Source of the DNA: Bacteroidales bacterium
Lineage (GTDB): Bacteria > Bacteroidota > Bacteroidia > Bacteroidales > Muribaculaceae
NCBI GenBank assembly: GCA_019416425.1
Contig: DXXK01000044.1
Location: forward strand, 1-17,907
DNA: 17,907 bases
Direction: 5' to 3'
The notes under the pieces are model-generated. The model ran no database searches, was not told where the DNA came from, and worked only from the letters and a program-made list of their open reading frames with translations. Below, in pieces: positions 15,001 through 17,907 of the stretch. The translations under genes were made by a program, and so were the position numbers. Each line of letters opens with the position of its first letter. Positions within the stretch are counted from its first letter, which is position 1.

Positions 15001-15271
15001 CGTTGTTGTCGTCGTTTCGCGTACTCTGGAAGGCTATGGTCTTGCCGTCCGGACTCCATTTCGGATTGGTGTCGTAGTACGGGTTGGTTGTCAGCTGCCG
15101 GGCCATGCCGCCTGTCACCGGCACAGTGTAGATATCGCCCTTGTAGGTGAACGCAACGGTCTTGCCGTCGGGCGAGATGTCGGGATTACGTAGCCATAAC
15201 GGCGTATCGGCAATTGCCAGGCCTGTACCGGCCGCCAATGCCAGACCAATCAATATAGGTTTGAATTCCAT
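12038..15271 (-). CDS. Tricorn-like S41 serine peptidase, periplasmic, with propeller, PDZ and catalytic domains
   Basis: A large peptidase that, by analogy with archaeal tricorn, would degrade oligopeptides, here outside the cytoplasm. The 1077 residues start with a signal peptide (about 1-21, ending GTGLAIA). Two beta-propellers (about 30-330 and 330-670) contain many SPDGK repeats such as ISPDGKTVAFTYKGDIY and FSPDGKKVAFLED. A PDZ domain follows near 790-870 (VRPGDIIMAIDG), then the S41 core. The tricorn catalytic residues are all present: Ser768-His769 in ASHTGSG, nucleophile Ser982 with Asp983 in NYSDAHG, and Glu1039 in ALENQQLNPD. Around 552-595 lies a highly charged Lys/Asp/Glu linker inside the second propeller. 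It has its own terminator. The lipoprotein gene lies 107 bases upstream on the same strand. No clear promoter was found in that gap. Confidence 0.93.
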   Translation of the reverse strand: MEFKPILIGLALAAGTGLAIADTPLWLRNPDISPDGKTVAFTYKGDIYTVPVTGGMARQLTTNPYYDTNPKWSPDGKTIAFQSTRNDDNNDIYIIPSSGGTPRRVTTNTRGETVLAWKNDSTLLFFTSQMGSPKSMAHPRVGQVYTVNPFNPQRPKLYAHINVGAADFDSKGRMVYQDRKGLENVFRKHERSSGTNDIWIKDRDKYTKLTDFNGHDSNPVWNGDGTITYVSEQDGTLNVWTMDDKGGNKKQLTKFQNHPVRSLSRSDNGMMAFSWNGELYTLKPGGEPQKINVGIISDDYDADLQKKLLTSGATYMVPSPDGKEVAFIARGDVYVTSVKYKTTKQITNTPGQERIVSFSPDGKSLVYDGERDGQWKIYLAKIKNPDEKDFTHSTDIVEEVLYAPASGKPAQQPTFSPDGKKVAFLEDRTALRVIDLKGKEVTTALDGKYNYSYSDGDVAFTWSPDSKWFLTSYIGVGGWNNTDIALVKADGSEVVDLTESGYSDDNPRWAMDGRAITYETGRYGMKSHGSWGEQTDVVVMMLNGDAWDEFNRTEEEAELAKEEKEEAGKDKDKEKDGKKDKKSGKDKKTDKKDEVKPLEFDLENRQYRTRRLTDLSGFMGDYWLNNDGTKLYYVMLNADGDYNLMERDIREDETKVLVADMSGGFEPDKKGENLFVTSSDGLFKISLDDGKKEAIEFEAPYDRHPSQEREYIYKHMLSQVKDKFYDKNLHGVDWDMYGENYARFLPYINNNFDFSEMLSEILGELNASHTGSGYRAPGATWSTANLGAFFDESYDGEGLKIVEILPRGPLSAKKNNVRPGDIIMAIDGVKIAPNADVNEMLERKSGRNVRLTMKRADGKTDDITVKPVSGVSNLLYQRWVERNEKLVDSLSNGRIGYVHIEGMNSPSFREVYSKLLGKYRNREAVVVDTRWNGGGWLHNDIALLLSGKKYVDYSPRGQYVGSDPFSQWTKPSVMLVNEANYSDAHGTPYTYQTLKIGDIVGAPIPGTMTAVWWETQVDPSIYFGIPQVTSLDRNGKALENQQLNPDVLIYNNPGDVENGHDAQIEGAVKHLLKKLDK

Positions 15272-15331
15272 TATGTTGTTATTAAAGTTGTTTCAATTAT
15301 TTACTATGCGCCACAGTGTGACAAAACTGAC

Positions 15332-15358
15332 AGATGCACCCATGCCATGAGTGCATCT
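15332..15358 (-). terminator. Hairpin between lipoprotein and tricorn-like gene, possible weak terminator
   Basis: AGATGCAC (15332-15339) pairs perfectly with GTGCATCT (15351-15358) around an 11-base loop. On the minus strand it is followed only by GTCAGTTTTG, a poor U-tract. It could be a partial terminator or a processing hairpin in a shared transcript. Confidence 0.35.
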
Positions 15359-15378
15359 ATATTCATAACGTCAGTTCA

Positions 15379-15774
15379 TCAATATCTGTGACAGGTTATG
15401 ATTGTTTCCTTGGTGGTCAGCAGCATCTCGTTGTGGCGTGTGAATTTCACATCGAAGGTCACCGGGTTCTCATATATACCGTAGCTGTTCAATGCCGACA
15501 TCGGCACCGGATTGGGATTCTTGAAGTCCACTACCAGAACATCGCTGTTCTTTTCATAGTTCATGACACCTGTCACTCCGGCGTTCTTAAGCTGGAACAG
15601 CTCCAGCTGGACACCGATATAGAGATTGCCTACTTCCTTGACATTGCCGTCCGAACGCGTCTCTATGCTTGCGACACGCCAGAATCCATCGATCTTCCCG
15701 TTCGATTCAGAACGTCGGCAACCCATCATTGCCAGCAGAACTAGCAACATCGTCAATATGGTAACTTTTTTCAT
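15379..15774 (-). CDS. Lipocalin-like lipoprotein
   Basis: A predicted envelope lipoprotein of unknown ligand. The 131 residues begin with a lipoprotein signal: KK, hydrophobic stretch, then AMMGC with Cys19. The mature part starts with an arginine-rich stretch and has the pattern of short Bacteroidales lipocalin-like proteins: an early DGFWRVASIETRSDG strand, LYIGVQLELFQLK, and a late VKFTRHNEMLLTT that resembles the strand following the core beta-barrel in that group. The assignment is by pattern only. A strong promoter sits directly upstream with a leader of about 15 bases. The large tricorn-like gene follows on the same strand after 107 bases and may be partly co-transcribed. No partner is evident. 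Confidence 0.78.
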   Translation of the reverse strand: MKKVTILTMLLVLLAMMGCRRSESNGKIDGFWRVASIETRSDGNVKEVGNLYIGVQLELFQLKNAGVTGVMNYEKNSDVLVVDFKNPNPVPMSALNSYGIYENPVTFDVKFTRHNEMLLTTKETIITCHRY

Positions 15775-15795
15775 ACTATTGGTTATATTTCCCTA

Positions 15796-15825
15796 CAAAT
15801 TTACAACTTTATTACGGATTGACAA
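15796..15825 (-). promoter_or_regulatory. Predicted promoter for the lipocalin-like lipoprotein
   Basis: On the minus strand TTG (plus 15823-15825) and TAAATTTG (plus 15796-15803) are 19 bases apart. Transcription would start near 15789, about 15 bases before the ATG. It lies in the divergent spacer shared with the LtaS-like gene, for which no promoter could be recognised. Confidence 0.75.
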
Positions 15826-15893
15826 AATAAGCGTAATAAAACAACTTCATATCCGTAAAATGAATAGCCGGCACAAAAGGTTCGGTCCATAGA

Positions 15894-16067
15894 ATGAAAC
15901 AAAGAGTAATTGCTATAGTGGCGGTATTCGCCATCTTTCTGCTGCTGTTCATACTGCAGCATCCGCTGTTCATGTGGTTCTACCATGCCCGGTTCCCGGA
16001 CGCTGCCGTTGGCGACTGGTTCAGCGTGATTCGCCACGGGATGCCGCTTGACCTGTCCATCGCCTGA
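15894..16067 (+). pseudogene. 5' part of the LtaS-like gene, cut off by an in-frame TGA
   Basis: From the ATG at 15894 a 57-codon frame begins MKQRVIAIVAVFAIFLLLF, an ideal first membrane helix, then FMWFYHARFP and IRHGMPLDLSIA, and stops at TGA 16065-16067. The same frame continues without a shift into the long downstream ORF. LtaS-like proteins of Bacteroidales, as I recall them, read HGLxLDxSxAGYLT here, so the TGA stands where glycine (GGA) is expected and a single G-to-T change would explain it. It is most likely the true N-terminus of the downstream gene. It could be a nonsense mutation, an assembly or sequencing error, or a site of reinitiation, since an ATG follows three bases later. 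Confidence 0.7.
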
Positions 16068-16070
16068 TAC

Positions 16071-17717
16071 ATGACTGCCATCCCGGCATTGGTATGCATG
16101 ATATCCACATGGATGCCGGGACGCTGGACAGCTATAGCCCTCCGCATATATTTCGGTATCGCCGCATTTCTGCTCTCACTGATCTTCATTGTGGACATGG
16201 GGTTATATGAGTATTGGGGCTTCCGCCTGGACGTCACTCCCATATTTTACTTCATGACGGGTCCCAAGGATGCGATTGCCTCAATGACCGGATGGATGAT
16301 GGCTGGAGGCATAGCCGCTATCATCGCATATGCTCTCCTTATATATATAGCGTTCTATCCCCTAACGCGTATTAAGTTCTCAGCTCCAAGATCCAAAACA
16401 GCCACAGGCATCGTCTGCTTCCTGCTGACCGGATTGCTGTTCATTCCTATCCGTGGCGGGGTGACTGTATCCACCATGAACACCGGCAAGGTCTACTTCA
16501 GCGAGAACCCGCAACTGAACCAGGCCGCGCTCAATCCGGCCTTCACGTTGCTGGAGAGTGCCTCGCGCAACAAGAACTTCGCCAGCCAGTACCGCTTTAT
16601 GGGGGGCGCCGAGGCCGAAAGGATTTTCGCCACTATGATCAGGACAGAGCAGATTGCCCATACAGATTCCACAAGCCTCTTCACCATTCAGCGGCCCAAC
16701 GTTATGTTCATCATCATGGAGGGCTTCTCGAATCTCCTCATGGCTGAGACCGGCGGTAACGAGAAGGTAGCACCCAATCTGGACTCCATAGCGCGTCAGG
16801 GCATCCTGTTCACCAATTTCTATGCCGACAGCTTCCGCACGGACCGTGGACTGGTGTCGATAATCAGCGGCTACCCCTCACAGCCCACCAACAGCATCAT
16901 GAAGTATCCGCGCAAGACGCAGAATCTCCCATCCATACCGCGTTCGCTCCGCGATGCCGGATACAATGCCGAGTATTTCTACGGCGGCGATGCAGACTTC
17001 ACCAACATGCGTTCCTACCTTGTATCATGCGGATTCCAGCGAATAGTCAGCGATGCCGATTTCCCCATCTCGGAGAAAATCAGCAAGTGGGGAGCACCGG
17101 ACCATGCCTTGTTCTGGAAAGTCCTGGAGGATCTCAAGACTCCCGACAAGGGGCCGATGCTGCGGATCATCCAGACCAGCAGCAGCCACGAGCCATTCGA
17201 GGTGCCTTACAGCCGTCTCAAGAATGAACGGCTCAACGCATTCGCCTATACCGACAGCTGTGTCGGCGGCTTCATCCGCGAGCTGAGAAAGACGCCCCGA
17301 TGGAACAACACGCTGGTCATACTGGTTCCCGACCACTTAGGGGCATATCCCGCCGAGATCGACAACAACGCCGAGTGGCGTTACCGCATACCGTTGATAA
17401 TGACCGGCGGCGTGATTCGCCGTCCTATGCGAATCGACACCTATGCCTCGCAACACGATCTGGCTGCTACCCTGCTGGCGCAAATGGGGATTCCACACGG
17501 TCAGTTCACTTTCAGCAAGGATATATTGGACCCCGGAGCTCCTGAGTTCGCATACTTCTCGGTGCCGGAAGCAATGGGCATCGCCACTCCCTACGGCATG
17601 TTGATGCACGACAACAAATCGGGTAAAGTGGTGACTCTCAGAGGAGACACTCTGCGTCTGACCGACATGGCCAAGGCCTATCTGCAGAAACTGTACGATG
17701 ATCTGGGCAGTCGCTGA
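16071..17717 (+). CDS. LtaS-like membrane phosphoglycerol transferase/sulfatase-family protein, N-terminally truncated
   Basis: Member of the LTA synthase/sulfatase-fold family: membrane helices followed by an extracytoplasmic domain of alkaline-phosphatase type. From the ATG at 16071 there are 548 residues; about four membrane helices lie within the first 150. The catalytic domain begins at PNVMFIIMEGFSN with metal-binding Glu217. The likely nucleophile is Thr257 in SFRTDRGLVSI. Further metal or substrate residues are His373 in SSHEPFEVP and Asp421-His422 in VPDHLGAYP. The active site looks intact. Family members normally have five helices; the first is encoded upstream at 15894-16067, before an in-frame TGA. 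The substrate in a Gram-negative-type cell is not lipoteichoic acid; phosphoglycerol or phosphoethanolamine transfer onto an envelope glycan is possible. Translation from 16071 alone would give a protein lacking helix 1. Confidence 0.85.
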   Translation: MTAIPALVCMISTWMPGRWTAIALRIYFGIAAFLLSLIFIVDMGLYEYWGFRLDVTPIFYFMTGPKDAIASMTGWMMAGGIAAIIAYALLIYIAFYPLTRIKFSAPRSKTATGIVCFLLTGLLFIPIRGGVTVSTMNTGKVYFSENPQLNQAALNPAFTLLESASRNKNFASQYRFMGGAEAERIFATMIRTEQIAHTDSTSLFTIQRPNVMFIIMEGFSNLLMAETGGNEKVAPNLDSIARQGILFTNFYADSFRTDRGLVSIISGYPSQPTNSIMKYPRKTQNLPSIPRSLRDAGYNAEYFYGGDADFTNMRSYLVSCGFQRIVSDADFPISEKISKWGAPDHALFWKVLEDLKTPDKGPMLRIIQTSSSHEPFEVPYSRLKNERLNAFAYTDSCVGGFIRELRKTPRWNNTLVILVPDHLGAYPAEIDNNAEWRYRIPLIMTGGVIRRPMRIDTYASQHDLAATLLAQMGIPHGQFTFSKDILDPGAPEFAYFSVPEAMGIATPYGMLMHDNKSGKVVTLRGDTLRLTDMAKAYLQKLYDDLGSR

Positions 17718-17751
17718 CGCATCATGGTGTGACGTATTTGTCAATTTTGTC

Positions 17752-17786
17752 ATTGCCTGAAACACAATTCCAGGCAATTTCTATTT
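17752..17786 (+). terminator. Probable terminator after the LtaS-like gene
   Basis: ATTGCCTG (17752-17759) pairs perfectly with CAGGCAAT (17771-17778) around an 11-base loop, followed by TTCTATTT. The U-tract is interrupted, so efficiency may be moderate. Confidence 0.6.
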
Positions 17787-17907
17787 CCCAAATTAACAGA
17801 ACGTTATGTAAATTTAATTTTTTTTGAGTTAATTATAATCTGATTTAGCATGTAAATTGTTTATACATTGAAGCAACGGGATATGACCCCCGTGCACAGT
17901 ATATAAC
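17787..17907. other. AT-rich spacer at window end
   Basis: No gene or convincing promoter is seen. A run of eight T lies around 17818-17825, and a short dyad (ACGGG/CCCGT) lies near 17876-17893. The next gene is outside the window. Confidence 0.4.

Noticed and set aside
16065..16067. Selenocysteine or reassigned TGA codon in the LtaS-like gene
   Set aside because: Other genes in the window use TGA as stop, the expected residue is glycine rather than cysteine, and no Sec insertion hairpin was recognised next to the codon.

Overview
The window looks like chromosomal DNA from a member of the Bacteroidota, most likely order Bacteroidales; Muribaculaceae is a low-confidence guess. The evidence is the protein families (a Bacteroidales-type serC-serA pair with an ACT-less SerA, a periplasmic tricorn-like peptidase, a lipocalin-like lipoprotein), the lack of clear Shine-Dalgarno sequences, and six good matches to the Bacteroidota promoter pattern (TTG, 19-20 bases, TAnnTTTG). 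Coding DNA is fairly GC-rich and spacers are AT-rich. No phage, insertion sequence, CRISPR array or defence locus was seen.

Layout. (1) 1-309 is a leader region: a 9-base tandem repeat, a promoter, then a 189-base segment closed by a perfect 20-bp inverted repeat with further nested dyads, ending three bases before ftsY. (2) 310-5675 reads + as a tight cluster: ftsY, rimO, an isochorismate-synthase-like gene and a secreted M13 peptidase, followed by a terminator. (3) 5739-7860 is a promoter-serC-serA-terminator unit for serine (and possibly pyridoxal phosphate) biosynthesis. (4) 7912-8464 holds tRNA-Ser(GGA) with its own promoter and terminator, then a crcB fluoride channel whose start codon abuts that terminator. 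(5) 8507-9695 on the minus strand is an NlpC/P60 lipoprotein overlapping a compact formate/nitrite-type channel. (6) 9696-10537 is a spacer-rich stretch with tRNA-Gln(CTG), palindromes, short repeats and possible gene remnants. (7) 10538-15774 on the minus strand carries an unknown one-TM protein, a SprT-like protein, a 1077-residue tricorn-like peptidase and a lipocalin-like lipoprotein. (8) 15894-17717 on the plus strand is an LtaS-like membrane sulfatase-fold gene broken early by an in-frame TGA.

Most genes are housekeeping or envelope functions. The signals that ordinary annotation does not explain are the nested-dyad leader of ftsY, the TGA in the LtaS-like gene at a place where relatives have glycine, the crcB start placed directly after a strong terminator, and an inverted repeat that brackets one promoter. 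No complete new system is visible. All homology statements rest on reading motifs by eye; no search was run.
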